Positions 34,197 through 45,057 of a DNA stretch of 64,000 nt are shown piece by piece. Position 1 is the first letter of the stretch. Each line of letters opens with the position of its first letter. This stretch comes from Isoetes taiwanensis (Eukaryota > Streptophyta > Lycopodiopsida > Isoetales > Isoetaceae). The stretch spans positions 312,001-376,000 of the forward strand of contig JAJEKV010000212.1 in assembly GCA_021234155.1 (NCBI GenBank), given 5' to 3'. The translations under genes were made by a program, and so were the position numbers. A model generated the notes under the pieces. The model made no database searches. It was not told where the DNA came from and was given only the letters and a program-made list of their open reading frames with translations.

Positions 34197-35839
34197 CTTA
34201 TCTTACCATCTTTGTTATTAGTTTCATGCTTTTATTCACATTTTTTTTGTGCATGCATTTCTTGTGCGCCACAAAACCTGATCCAAGTGTCATGTCGGAC
34301 TCCATTCCATTTCCAACAAGGTTTTTTTTTTGTGAATCAATGTATGGTTCTCTCATAAGCTACAGCGTGGACATCATCATTGTCATCACTGCATGTCTGG
34401 TATCTTAAAAGAATTCATGTTGTTTAATTGCTTGCAACATCTCTAGAATATATAGCTTCATATCTAGCTTCTAAGAGGAATTGCCATCACAAACTGAAGA
34501 TTGCCATGAACTAATAGTTGAACTGGAAATATTAAAGCAACTGATAAAAGTAAGTAGGCATTGCTAAGGTTTATCTGGTAGGTCCAATGGAGTTTGGTGC
34601 TTTTGAACAATATGATGCAAGTTTTCATAACGAAGATTTTTCTCTAGCACATTTGCACAACCCAAATTGTTTCTCCTTGCAATTGTCGAGTGGCTATGTT
34701 GCACCCAGATACGACATGTCCTGGTTTTAAAGCATTAGATCTTTCTATATTTGATAGACAGAGGAAGAGATTTAAGCAAACGGTTAAAGTTATGTAGGCC
34801 TTTTGTAGTATGGTTTCTTTTGTAATAATATTTGAATGACAAGCAATTGTGGCTTTACTTCTTTTTAAATGAATCTCATAGCTTTGAAGATATAGCTAGT
34901 TTTCCAACTAATATTTTATACAAACTGACTTTATTCTTCTTCTGCCCTTTTTAAACTCCATCATAATGCTGGCATTGAAATGCCCTTTATTCTGACTTGA
35001 AATTCATTCTAGTGTGTTGATCTAGGCATTTTCTTTTTGTTACTCTATTCTTTCAATGTTCTACTCGTCTAATTTGAACGGCCAAAGTACATGACTCTCT
35101 TATCCCAGCTACAATCAGATGCAAATCAAAACAGAACAAATGTTAATTACATGCAAGTAGGTTTTTACTACAGGCAAACTTTCTGCTAGTAATGTAACGA
35201 CAAAATAGAAGTACATTAGTGTGCATAGCTATCAGAATGTAAAGGAAAACCAAATACTAAATTCAAATGCATTTCAGAACATATGTAAAATGTAAAGAAC
35301 AAAATATTTTATCAATGTAAAGGATAGTCAAATACTAAATTCATATGCATTTCTGATCACATGTAAATGCAAAGTACAGTCATATGCAATACACCCTATT
35401 AATACACCCTGTAAAGGAATTCCAGAAAAGCACTTCATGGCACATGTAAATGTAAAGAACAGAAGCAAATACATTTCCTCTTTACAGTAAAGACAAAACC
35501 ACGCCAAATCAAATGCTAATACAGTTATGTACATGATGGAATCTAACTACATACACTCAAACTAATTATGTAATGAAAATAGAAATAGATGTACCTTCAG
35601 AAGGGATTCCTAAGTAGTGCCGCAGGTCCTCGGACTATGAACAATCATGTACACATGTATTAAATCGTTGAAACCACGAATACAAGACAAAATAGACAAT
35701 ATGTATGACCACAAAGTGGAGATATTACCATGGTCGAAGTCAAGGCAATCATTACAACTCTTTGCAAGTATTGGTAATATGTGAGGATGAAGCTCCGCCT
35801 TCTTTGCGTGAATATGGGAGTTTAGCTGCAGGCCTATCA
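34197..35839. other. Intergenic, copy A tail and flank of element 2
   Basis: 34336-35110 matches 60118-60665, with about 230 bp (34810-35040) missing from copy B. 35220-35470 holds three short direct repeats around ATGTAAA(A)TG(T/C)AAAG(A/T)ACA and CAAATACTAAATTCA(A/T)ATGC. No gene was seen. Confidence 0.5.
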
Positions 35840-35869
35840 TTAGGGCGGATTTGGGGTCTCAAAATGGCC
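35840..35869 (+). repeat. Element 2 left terminal inverted repeat
   Basis: Begins TTAGGGCGGATTTGGGGTCT and ends CAAAATGGCC. Exact inverse of 47435-47464. Confidence 0.93.
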
Positions 35870-36415
35870 TCCTATCAGCCATTCCACGTCATATTTCCGC
35901 TCCTTTTTTCCCATGCCACCTAGGATACCAAAATCTCATCATTACAGATTTACTTAGAATATTCTCCCAGAATAAGGGGGATCGTGCATTCATGGCGCCA
36001 TATGTATCTAATTCTGTTGGTTGTCAGACAGACTGATGCAACATGTGGCGCTTCTAAAAAGCCACTTGCATTATAGCATACCGGCAACTCATGGCGGTGT
36101 CTCTTGGTTTGTCGGATACCAAGCATCATCACCGATTCGTGTCTTCGCTTATTTTTATTTAGAGGCCATGGCCATACAAGCTTCCCGCCTTCTACATTTC
36201 AAAATTTGAATGTGTAGGTTGAAGCTTTGTATCGAACTTTTCATTTCGAGGCTGCGATTGCGCCTTAAAAGTTCGTAAACCGGGATCTTTACTTGTTCCC
36301 AACACAAGCTTCCCGCCCCCTACAATTCAATTTTGAATTTGCTTAATGTATAAAAGCATGGATTGTAGGAGAATGGACTTTTCGATTTCCATATGCACGT
36401 TGCAAATTTCAAAAA

Positions 36416-39080
36416 ATGAGGTTAGTAATGGACGCTCGCTCACACGGTTTAATTGTTTGGGGCATACAAATTGTACACCTTCATTTTGGCGCCGTCGCGA
36501 TCCCACGCCTTCATATGGAAGCTCCAAATGATGTGTGGATAAGGATCCAACCGACTCAATTTAATATGCTCCAGTCTTCAATCGCAAAAAGGAGGTCTAA
36601 AAATAAGAACTTAGACCTCGGCGTGTTGCGCCTTGCGTGCTCAAAAGGTGTCGACATCATCCGGGCGGATGGCGGTTTATATCCATTGGATCCATTGAGT
36701 GGCAAAAAACCGTCATTTCGGACGCTTCAAGTTTAGTCCGATTTTGTGGTGACGGTAACTCGGCCTCTTGGGATATTGTGAGAGATTGAGAGAGGATGAA
36801 GGCATTCTGAATCGAATACGGTTCCTTGAGATGAGCCGCTTCCCATTGTCACAAAGAGAATTATAACTTAAACCAAAGACTCTTTTTTCTCGCTTCATTA
36901 CTCCAATTGTAATGAAGGAAAGGAATGACGGCTTGGGGAGGGAAACTTCTTTGAGATACGAAGTGGACAAGTCCAAATTGGTGATAGGGCAGCTGCAAGA
37001 AAAGATCCAAGAGCTCGAAAGAGCAAACTTTGGGCTTCAATGTAGGTTAAAGAATTTAAAGAAAACACCCCTTGGCTTTGCGAGAAAGGAAGAAGCACTT
37101 TCGACCGATAGAGGAACTGAAGTTTGGATCAGATGCATTCAGACGCAGGGTCACGGCCACAAGGTCCGTTTACAACACTAGCAAAGGCCAATTAAGATCT
37201 GGGAAAACTAGAAGCAATCTTGGTTACGTAGTGAAGAACCTAGCGACAAGCAGGGGAGATAGTGGACATGATTTGTCGACCCTACAACTCTTCTCTCAAG
37301 AAGATGGTATTGGAAATGGTACTAGGAGAGATCTACAAGAAGTTAGAAGCGGATGTATGTAGATTTGTTTGTGATGATGTAGGCATCGGTGAGGCTTGGT
37401 TACCGTTCTCTATTCAAGCCATTCCACGAAGCGTTGAAAAGAATGGGCACAAAAAAAGTATTCGCTCCACGTCCACAAATTGTCGAGAATACAAGGGTTA
37501 CTAGGACAAAGATGGTGTATGCCATATTAGGAGAGATGCACCACGTTGAATGTGCTGGTCCTGCCATAGCCATAAAAGATAAGAATGGCAAGGATTGTTG
37601 TGATATAGTTGGAATGAATGAAGCATAATAATCTTTGGGTTGACACAGGTTACTCTCTTACAATTCCTTGTCAAATATTATGACTTATGATTGCGTAAAC
37701 TAATGGTGAGATTGAAGTTTGCATAAAATTGGATGAAATGGAACTGACCAAGTTTGAGAAGTATGAGAGGGTATCCGTTGTCATCATGAATAGAGCAATT
37801 GAGAATGCAATTGCACATGCTAAATCAAAGAGCAACAAGAATAATAAAAAAGATGTAGAGGTGTGGACGAGGAGAAGAAGCGTGCCAAAAATGGTTCTCA
37901 TGTCAATCGAAGATGACACCGGTGGTTAGGTCTCTTTAAAGTTCTAAAGAAACCCACGAGGTATTGAAATGGGTGTTCAATCAAACCGACATCCCGAGTC
38001 TAATATCTAGATTTGAGGGAGGGAAAAATTGCAAGTAGATCACTATGGATCTTACAAAGTATTTTTTCACTTGGCCCGATTTAAAAATTGAGAAAGCAAT
38101 GTACAACATAAGTGGAAGAGGACAAAGGAACATGCAAAAGTTAATCAGACTGCAATCATGCAAGGAAGTCAAATCTTTGGGAAGACTGTTTCAACCTTGT
38201 CCCTTAACCAAACAAATGCTCCTAATAGAGGAGAAGAAGATCCCAAGTTCCATGGCATTTTCCCCATTCCATTAGAGAGGGTTCATATCTCTCACTTTGC
38301 ACGGCTTTGTGAGAATCATCGACAAGATGATATTTTTGAGCAGTTGATTCGTGGAACATTTCGGCACAAGAAGAGAAGAGAGGAAGGAATTAGTAGAGTT
38401 GAACATGTTCTACCGTAAGCGTGGTTTGCATGGTGGCAATGTAAGATTAGAGCTCGATGAGAAAGCGGGCGGGAAGAACAAGTGTGCCTCGTAAAGGTGT
38501 CAATTGAGGGTGAAAGCTTGACGCTTCATAAAGAATCATAGAGAGGCTACGAGCGGAACCAGATGGGAGAAAAGGTCTATGAATTTGGAAAATTGTTGGT
38601 TGATGCGGGCTTGGACCGCCTACAGATGGCGTTCGTTCGGCATTGAGGAAAAAAGCATGGGATGCATTGTGCGAATTGTTCCCATACATTGAGAGAATGG
38701 ACCTCACAAGAGAAGATGCGAAATGTTCGTGCAAGTTTAATAACAAATTTATTAGAGCTTTCATGGGCATGGGGAGAAAGTGAAGTCGCGACTACTTGCA
38801 CATCTTTTGGGCTCATGCACCTTGGTTTTTAGGAAGTATGGAAGGCTAGCGATTGTGGAGTGCACAAGGCATGGAGAAGTCGCATAAACAAGCTAAAAAT
38901 AGCCTTTCATCGTAACACTCAAAGAGGGGGTGGAAATGTGGGAACCAACCCTCTAAGGCGGATAGTGAGTGGTTTTATAGAAGGGCAATGGCTTAAATCG
39001 ACAAAAAGGTCGCTTTAAGGAGCAACCCAGAAGTCATAAACACCATTGGCATAATCTTTGAAGAGAAAAGCGGAAAGTTA
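36416..39080 (+). pseudogene. Element 2 long gene, frame-broken, transposase candidate
   Basis: A series of plus-strand frames in one direction. Readable parts: a coiled coil (VIGQLQEKIQELERANFGLQ, about 36977-37037), RPIEELKFGSDAFRRRVTAT (about 37099-37158), SLKKMVLEMVLGEIYKKLEA (about 37294-37353), YAILGEMHHVECAGPAIAIK, and near 38770-38990 DYLHIFWAHAPWFL, RKYGRLAIVE, MEKSHKQAK, IAFHRNTQRGG and EWFYRRAMA in alternating frames. I remember the last set (KYG..., then GxEKSH, then NTQHGG, then WxYR) from uncharacterised proteins of cnidarians and other organisms that look mobile-element borne. No catalytic triad was identified. It is the only long candidate for the element's own transposase. 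Frame changes are frequent, which fits either decay or the CAG/CTG artefact. Confidence 0.5.
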
Positions 39081-39243
39081 GTGGCAAAATTCTAGGGCCC
39101 CACTAGCATCGCATAGCGGTGGAGATCTAAGAGACAAAGAATCGGTAAAAGTATACTTGTAATGTAGCATGTTCACACGACCGGGTACTTGCCTCCAACC
39201 TTGTTTACATAACTGTAGCCCGGCGTCATGTGATCTTATTTGT

Positions 39244-39306
39244 ATCATACGGCGCGAACAATGGAGTTCGCTATTGCTTGCATTTATGTGGGTTCGCGTC
39301 GTGTGA
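39244..39306. repeat. Intergenic hairpin 1 of element 2
   Basis: Arms ATCATACGGCGCGAAC and GTTCGCGTCGTGTGA with a loop of about 32 bases. It lies between the convergent ends of the long plus-strand gene and the first minus-strand gene. Confidence 0.85.
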
Positions 39307-39389
39307 AGCTTTACAAGATAATAATAAAAAAAGATTACTTTTGATTAAAGTTGTGAAAAATGTTACATTGAAAAACAAAATACAACGAC

Positions 39390-39922
39390 TCATTGTTGCT
39401 CGGCGGCGAGCTCTTCTTCATTATCTTCATCATCATCATCGACTCCGTCCTCGTCTTCGTCTTCATCTCTTCTCCTCAAGCGATCCAAACGTTCCTCCAA
39501 TCTGTCCACCATCTCTTTGTACATGTCCCGCTCTTGTCCCAATAGCACAACGTGTTCTTCTGCCTGAATTAGCAACCTCGTTGCCATCATAACCACCTCG
39601 GTCACGGTTGTTGGGGCATCCCCCTGTGTCGACCTTCTATTCAACCACTTTGATTTGCCTCTCCGGCTACAAAGCATGAGAAGGTTGAATTCATTCTCTT
39701 TCTTCCTTACGCTGAATTGTAGCGGCATTTTTCCTTTAGAAGATCATCTTGCTCCTTCAACCTCTTCATTAGAACACCCAACACTATGTTAGAAGGAGTT
39801 CTATCCTCTTCGCGTTTTTCCTTATCAGCCGGTTGAGGATGTGGAGGCCATAGATGACAAATGGGAGGGACGTTAAGATTATAGAAGTGAGGAGCAAAGA
39901 CTCTAACCGGCGGAAGGAGCAC
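39390..39922 (-). pseudogene. Element 2 small coiled-coil protein a
   Basis: Two overlapping minus-strand frames (39707-39922 and 39390-39728) form one protein of about 175 residues. Parts: proline-rich start, TPSNIVLGVLMKRLKEQDDL, then HVVLLGQERDMYKEMVDRLE (coiled coil) and a very acidic tail (DEDEDEDGVDDDDEDNEEEL). The segment VLGVLMKRLKEQDD matches TLAVVMKRFKEIHD of the paralogues at 41371-41750 and 42277-42674, so the three form a family. One frame change is needed. Function unknown. Confidence 0.55.
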
Positions 39923-40080
39923 AATGCAAGGACCTCAATTTATACATATTAGCGATTGAACATATTAAAACGATTTTTTAACGTCATGCGTGTCGGTTTG
40001 GATTCAATCGGGTTGTCGCTAGAACACATTAATGGTCTTGTCATTTGGAACACATTAATAACTATTCTAACTACACTTTG

Positions 40081-40147
40081 TATCACACCAAGCGAAATCT
40101 GCACCGCGGCGCTTTAAAACCCTATGAAGGGTTTCGCCCGTGTGATA
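40081..40147. repeat. Intergenic hairpin 2 of element 2
   Basis: Arms TATCACACCAAGCGAAA and TTTCGCCCGTGTGATA. It lies downstream (minus-strand sense) of the gene at 40298-40770 and upstream of 39922. Confidence 0.8.
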
Positions 40148-40297
40148 CTGTCTTGTCATTCTATCTACCACGGATATTGAAAATAAAAAATAGGAACGTA
40201 ATATTGGCACATTTGTCAAAAACTTTTCCCATTGAGAAACAAAATAATTACAAACATTAAAAAAAAAAAAACGGGCCCCTCTAGGAGGAGCCCGATG

Positions 40298-40770
40298 CCT
40301 ATGATCGCCGGGCAAGCTCTTCCTGGAGGGCAGTGATAATCTTTTCTGCTCCTCCAACATGATTGCCTGCCCCCGCAACCACGTTCTCATACCGCAATCT
40401 TATCTTCCCGCTCATCGAGTTGAGCTCGGCAGCCCCCAGCTTCGATTGGGCCCTAAGCCTCTCTTGGAGGTTAGATCTCGTGGGCGCAACAAGCGGTCTA
40501 TGGCAGCCCGTGATTGTCGCAAGACTAAAATCACCTCCCTATAGAAGGCGGCCTTGTCCTCTGCCGCCAACCAACTTGGGCGGCGTCTTCATCTTTCTTT
40601 TTTCTTTCGTAGGCCGGATCCGTTCCTCCGCTTCAAAGACGAATGTTCTTAATTTCCTTGAAGAGAACTTGAGACAAGATCTCAAGGGGATGGAACGGAG
40701 CTGGAGGCCATTGAAAGTGATGGGAGAACAGGAGAGATGGCCGAGGCGGATGTAGTAGAACAGGAGATGG
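40298..40770 (-). pseudogene. Element 2 small coiled-coil protein b
   Basis: Minus-strand frames read KTPPKLVGGRGQGRLL, then (shifted) REVILVLRQSRAAIDRLLRP, then LQERLRAQSKLGAAELNSMS and GGAEKIITALQEELARRS with a stop at about 40298. It is helical and charged like its neighbours, but with no clear sequence match to them. The start is uncertain. Confidence 0.4.
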
Positions 40771-41217
40771 CGGATAGGAGAAGACAAAGGCCTCACGAGG
40801 TTTTATATGGAAACTAGAGATATCGTTGGAATTCCACGGTTTGCGGTACCAGATAAAGTTGTGTAATAATCCTACTGGCGAAATTATAGCATGCAATCAG
40901 GCAACGGTAGCCTATGTTCGCATCATGGGATCCCGTCATATCTAGCCCGTCGTATGCGAGGCCGTTACAAAATGATGTTATTGTGGCGGCGCATGCCACG
41001 CCCCTTGGCATACGTTGTCATTCACATGCCACGTATGTGAATAGACGTTGTCATCCACATGCCACGTGCTTTGGGTGCTGGCGCTTGCCAATCCTAGATA
41101 TGACTAATTCGCATTAACCTGCAAGTTATCACATAATCTAGCTAGATATTTGTGTTACATATAGTTTTCCATTAATAAATTAGGAATTTATACATACAAT
41201 GAGGTGTACGTTATGGA

Positions 41218-41284
41218 GATCATACGACGCGAAATCCATTGATTGCTACCTAATTGCAAGCATGGCATTTCGCGTCGTGTGATC
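41218..41284. repeat. Intergenic hairpin 3 of element 2
   Basis: Arms GATCATACGACGCGAAAT and ATTTCGCGTCGTGTGATC, 31-base loop. It lies 3' of the minus-strand gene ending at 41371. The loop is nearly the same as in hairpin 4. Confidence 0.92.
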
Positions 41285-41370
41285 TTTTAATAACACACAA
41301 CAAGAGAACAGATAGAAGCAAGAAATAGAGAAAACTTTTCTTTGAAACAAAAAATATATAGATACAATGG

Positions 41371-41750
41371 CTAGGGATCTTCATGATCCTGTAGCTGATT
41401 TTGATGATCCTGTAGCTGAAGCCGTAAAGCTGCGTTCTCATCCTCCGCAGCTCGAAGCTTCTTCTCCATATCTTCTAATGCCTGCGAAATATTGTGTGCG
41501 CTAAAATCGCTCGATTTTACCTGGGCTATTGGCCTCTCTCAGATTCGGTGAATGTTGCGGCGAAGCTCAATGTCTCGCTCATGCAGCACCCCTCGTGAAT
41601 TCTAATCACTGCCGACCGCCTCGATCTTCTCGGGCGACGCAGACGATCGCTTTTTGTCATGAATCTCCTTGAATCTCTTCATCACCACCGCAAGGGTGAT
41701 GTCCACGGCAGCCAAAAGTGGGCCGCTGTTGAGGAGGATGAAGATGCCAT
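41371..41750 (-). pseudogene. Element 2 small coiled-coil protein c
   Basis: Starts MASSSS at 41750. In other frames VDITLAVVMKRFKEIHD, then QALEDMEKKLRAAEDENAAL and RLQLQDHQNQLQDHEDP, stop at 41371. It is a tandem duplicate of 42277-42674, shorter by internal losses and with frame breaks. Confidence 0.6.
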
Positions 41751-42111
41751 CGGAGCGTAAGGCGTATACAAAGTAGAAGATGAGCAGAAGGCGGAAGGAG
41801 GAAGAGGATCAAGGTCGAAGGCAAGATAGAAGGTCTTCTATTTATAACATAGATTTCGTGAGTAGATTGAGTCACACGACGCCGGCGATGCCGGGCCGGT
41901 CGGGGAAAATGGACCGATTACTTCTCGGCCGTCGGTGAGGAAAAGGACCGCTACTTCTTCTCGCCTTTTCTTCCAGAGAAATATCACACGACGCTGAAAA
42001 GCCCGTGGTGATAATTTTTATTGATAATTTGATACACCTATACATAAGTAATTTTACCGATACATAACTAAAGATAGAACTTCTCATTGAAGCAAAATAG
42101 AGCGGCATGGA

Positions 42112-42178
42112 GATACACGACGCCAAATCCATTGATTGCTACCTAATTGCAAGCAAGGCATTTCGCGTCGTGGTGATC
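42112..42178. repeat. Intergenic hairpin 4 of element 2
   Basis: Arms GATACACGACGCCAAAT and ATTTCGCGTCGTGGTGATC. It lies 3' of the minus-strand gene ending at 42277. Additional single arms (TATCACACGACGCTGAAA at about 41983, GTCACACGACGCCGG at about 41873) lie between genes c and d. Confidence 0.88.
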
Positions 42179-42276
42179 TTTAATAAAAACAGAACATACA
42201 TTGGAACGAGAGGATAGATAGAAGCAAAAAATAGAGAAAACTTTTCTTTGAAGCAAAAAATAGATAGATACAATGG

Positions 42277-42674
42277 CTAGGGATCTTCATGATCCTCTAG
42301 CTGATTTTCATGGTCCTGCAGCTGAAGCCATAAGACTGCATTCTCATCCTCCGCAGCTTGGAGCTTCTTCTCCATATCGTCTAAGGCCTGCGAAATACTG
42401 TGAGCAGTTTCAACTGCCTCGGCCTTGTGGCTCGTCGCCTCTTGGTACATGGCGAATATTTCCGCGAGCTCAATGTCTCGCTCATGCGCAGCGCCCTCGT
42501 GAAGGCTAATCTGTCGACCGCCTCCATATTCTCGGCGACGAGACGGTTGTTTTCATCATGGATCTCCTTGAATCTCTTCATCACCACTGCAAGGGTGATG
42601 TCCACGGGCAGCTCTGGGCGCTGGGGAGTGCTATCTTGGCGTGGTCGCTTGCTAGAGGAAGATGATGATGCCAT
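42277..42674 (-). pseudogene. Element 2 small coiled-coil protein d
   Basis: Begins MASSSSSSKRPRQDSTPQRP (nuclear-signal-like KRPRQ) and continues ELPVDITLAVVMKRFKEIHD, NNRLVAENMEAVDRL. After a frame change it reads ERDIELAEIFAMYQEATSHK and ISQALDDMEKKLQAAEDENA, ending DHEDP at 42277. About 130 residues, almost entirely coiled coil. One frame change near 42480 is the only break. Paralogue of gene c. Confidence 0.6.
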
Positions 42675-42878
42675 CGGAGAAGAAGGTGGAAGGCGGAAGC
42701 CGGAAGTAGAAGATGGGCAGAAGGTGGAAGGCGATCGGAGGTCAGAGTGGACATAGGTCTTCTATTTATAACATAGATTTCGTAGTAGCTTGAGTCACAC
42801 GAGTTGCTTCTCGCGTCGTATGAGGAATAAATAAATTAATTGTTTTTTTCCAATAATATTTCATTTCTTCGAGAGAAA

Positions 42879-42942
42879 TATCACACGACGCGAAAACCTA
42901 GATATGACAGAAAATCAGACTGATGTATTTCGCGTGATGTGA
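42879..42942. repeat. Intergenic hairpin 5 of element 2
   Basis: Arms TATCACACGACGCGAAAA and ATTTCGCGTGATGTGA. It lies 3' of the minus-strand gene ending at 43045. A weaker palindrome (TCACACGAGTTGC and TCTCGCGTCGTATGA) follows at 42793-42825. Confidence 0.85.
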
Positions 42943-43044
42943 ATAAATACAAATAAAATAATTTTTATTAGTAATTTCGGTAATACAATCTATACATAAA
43001 TAATTTTACCGATACAAGTTGGAAAATATATAACTTCCAATTTT

Positions 43045-44449
43045 TCAAGCTTCGTCGTCAATTTCATGCTCTTTCAATCCCCTGCCGCACTGATCCAACA
43101 AGGCAATGACTTCCATGTTATCGACCCCAGCTTCCAACCTTGGGTGAGTCAAGCCAGCAGCTAAAAAATTTAACATATTGCTCGCCCGCAGACCGGCTTG
43201 GTCGTCAAAATATTGTAGCACAACATCCTGCCGAATTGCTATCACCCTTTCAGTGTTTGATGCCAATTGGGAATGGTTCCCGAACATGCATAATGCACGG
43301 ATGTAATAGACAAACTCTGCACCTTTTGGACTGAAAGTTCTGCTGAAGATGATTATCTCCCCATTAACGAATCTTGAGATATATCGTAACAATGTAGAGT
43401 CCTTCAATCTTTCCTGTCCCCCGCATGCATGTCGGCAAGAAAAATCATCTACTTCCCACAAATAGAAACCCTCAAGCTTATTCACATTTCTCCTCATCTA
43501 TGAGGCTTATGTTGCCGCGATTGACTGAAGGGCCTGCCAAACCTGTAGATCCTGTTGGCAGCTTTGCAAGGAGACGCTGGAATTCTTCTTCCGTTGGTAG
43601 ATTCGCCTCCTCTTGAGCAAATCGAGACTCTAGCCTCTCATAGGCTTCTTTAAGCTTTATAGCATTGCCGGTATAAGAAGACACTTCAAACATCTCTTTG
43701 TCCAAATCCTCTTCAAAATCTAGGCCTAGGTTTACCCATTCGGCCAAGGTACTGATAAGCTCGTCTTCCCTAGCACACATTCGTAACAAAGACGGGTTCC
43801 TCGTATATCACTTAGCAATAGGTATTCTTTGCCTTCCACTAAAATTGGCGGTATGTCAGACAACTTCTTTTCATCCTCATTTTCATTCTCATCCTATCTC
43901 CATTTCTACGTCATAGTCAGCACCATCACACATAACTAACCCCCCTTGGCTTAAAGATTTCATTGTTTCCAGTGTATCTTTGGTTTGGCCGAGCAGAATG
44001 CAATAACTAGCAAATGCAAATGGCAAAGAGAAATAAGATACCTTCTTAAGTACAAGGACGCAGCCAGGAGGAGCCCGTTCTTGTGGCATTCTTGAAAAAC
44101 ATCTTCATTGTTTGCAAATGGGAAGCAGCCCTCTAGAGCTGGTTTTGGAATCCACGAGCGGGGACATCCGCAAAGGACGTATACCGAGACCAAGCGGTCC
44201 GTAAAAGCTAAAGCAACCTCGCCGATAGCATCCAAGCTCGCCATCGCTTGCCATGATGTCCAACTCCTTGCAATAGAACGGATAAATCGCAATCGGCTTA
44301 ACTTCCTCGTTGTCATGTGGGGCTGGATGCATACCATTCCAGAACTTCACATAACAATCCATGGCGGCATTTATGAAAGCAAGAAGATGTTTAGGAGCTG
44401 GCGTCACTTCTGAACTCAAGTAGCCGTTGTCGATTATGAAAGGGGACAC
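43045..44449 (-). pseudogene. Element 2 large minus-strand protein e
   Basis: Frames 44449-44105, 44089-43889, 43789-43478 and 43497-43045 chain into a protein of about 450 residues starting MSPFIIDNGYLSSEVTPAPK. Notable stretches: CYVKFWNGMHPAPHDNEEVK, LAEWVNLGLDFEEDLDKEMF, KLEGFYLWEVDDFSCRHACG, IRALCMFGNHSQLASNTERV, ending CGRGLKEHEIDDEA. The last two frames overlap by about 20 bases, as expected for a single indel. I do not recognise a family. Confidence 0.5.
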
Positions 44450-44477
44450 AGCCGTTGTGGGGAGATTTGTCCGTACA

Positions 44478-44503
44478 TTTTAGGGTTAGGGTTAGGGTTA
44501 GGG
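44478..44503. repeat. Short TTAGGG array
   Basis: Four tandem TTAGGG units abut the left arm of the hairpin at 44506. The common plant telomere unit is TTTAGGG, so this is either chance or a different unit. Confidence 0.7.
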
Positions 44504-44505
44504 TT

Positions 44506-44574
44506 GGATCACACGACGCGAAAACTACTATGTGCAACAAAAAAGCACAATGCTTGCTGCGCGTCGTGTGATCC
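44506..44574. repeat. Intergenic hairpin 6 of element 2
   Basis: Perfect 15-bp arms GGATCACACGACGCG and CGCGTCGTGTGATCC. It lies 3' of the histone H3-like gene and 5' of gene e, preceded by an A run at 44589-44601. Confidence 0.93.
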
Positions 44575-44710
44575 TCACGTATAACATTAAAAAAAAAAAA
44601 AATACAAAGTGCGAACCTAGGCTTCTAAGAAAGAAATGGACTAAGAGATTAAGCTTATAAAGCCATTACATTAAAGAATATTATACATATGAAAAAAACA
44701 CAAAGGCACT

Positions 44711-45057
44711 TCACGGCCTTTTTTCTGGGGGGTCTTTCTTCTTGTTGTATTCAGCCATAAAATTTTGACCATAGTACTCGGGATCCCTTATGCGTAAGAC
44801 GAGGCGCATGTCCTTGGGCATGACAGTCACCCGCTTGGCATGTATTGCTGCAAGCTGCGAGTCCTCGAACAGACCAGACACCAACCGCTCGAAGCCATTT
44901 GAAGAGTATTTAAGGCTGATTTGTTTGAATTCTCAGAATCAGTATGATGTATCGCGACCACACTCTTGCAGAATCTCTTTCACGAGAGCCCGGCAAAATG
45001 GGAGACGCGGAATGACCATCTCGGTGGTCTTCGATGCCTTCTTAATCTCGCTGGCCT
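44711..45057 (-). pseudogene. Divergent histone H3-like protein carried by element 2
   Basis: The minus strand encodes a histone-fold H3 core: KKASKTTEMVIPRLPFCRAL then VKEILQECGRD, corresponding to KSTELLIRKLPFQRLVREI of H3; after a stretch with two TGA stops (44939-44941 and 44933-44935), [18 protein letters not shown], then [20 protein letters not shown] and [11 protein letters not shown], which matches H3 almost residue for residue. A novel tail follows: [20 protein letters not shown], stop at 44711. No canonical N-terminal tail is visible upstream; the preceding sequence (45059-45277) is charged but unlike H3. The divergence exceeds that of ordinary H3 and is in the range of centromeric or viral H3 variants. 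Hairpin 6 follows it. The two stops may be real or artefactual. Confidence 0.8.

Larger units (their letters stand above)
13868..35110. repeat. Segmental duplication, copy A
   Basis: Interrupted homologue of 48643-60665. Matching blocks: 13868-15081 with 48643-49746; 21397-22531 with 49743-50865; 24629-24788 with 50884-51055; 24960-25655 with 52037-52705; 25655-26728 with 52708-53496; 31847-34335 with 53497-55965; 34336-35110 with 60118-60665. Insertions specific to copy A are the element at 15082-21396, a LINE tail plus other DNA at 22532-24628, and the LINE at 26729-31846. The blocks are collinear and in the same orientation, so this is a direct tandem or dispersed duplication. From about 25.6 to 34.2 kb this copy is altered at CAG/CTG sites. 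Confidence 0.9.
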
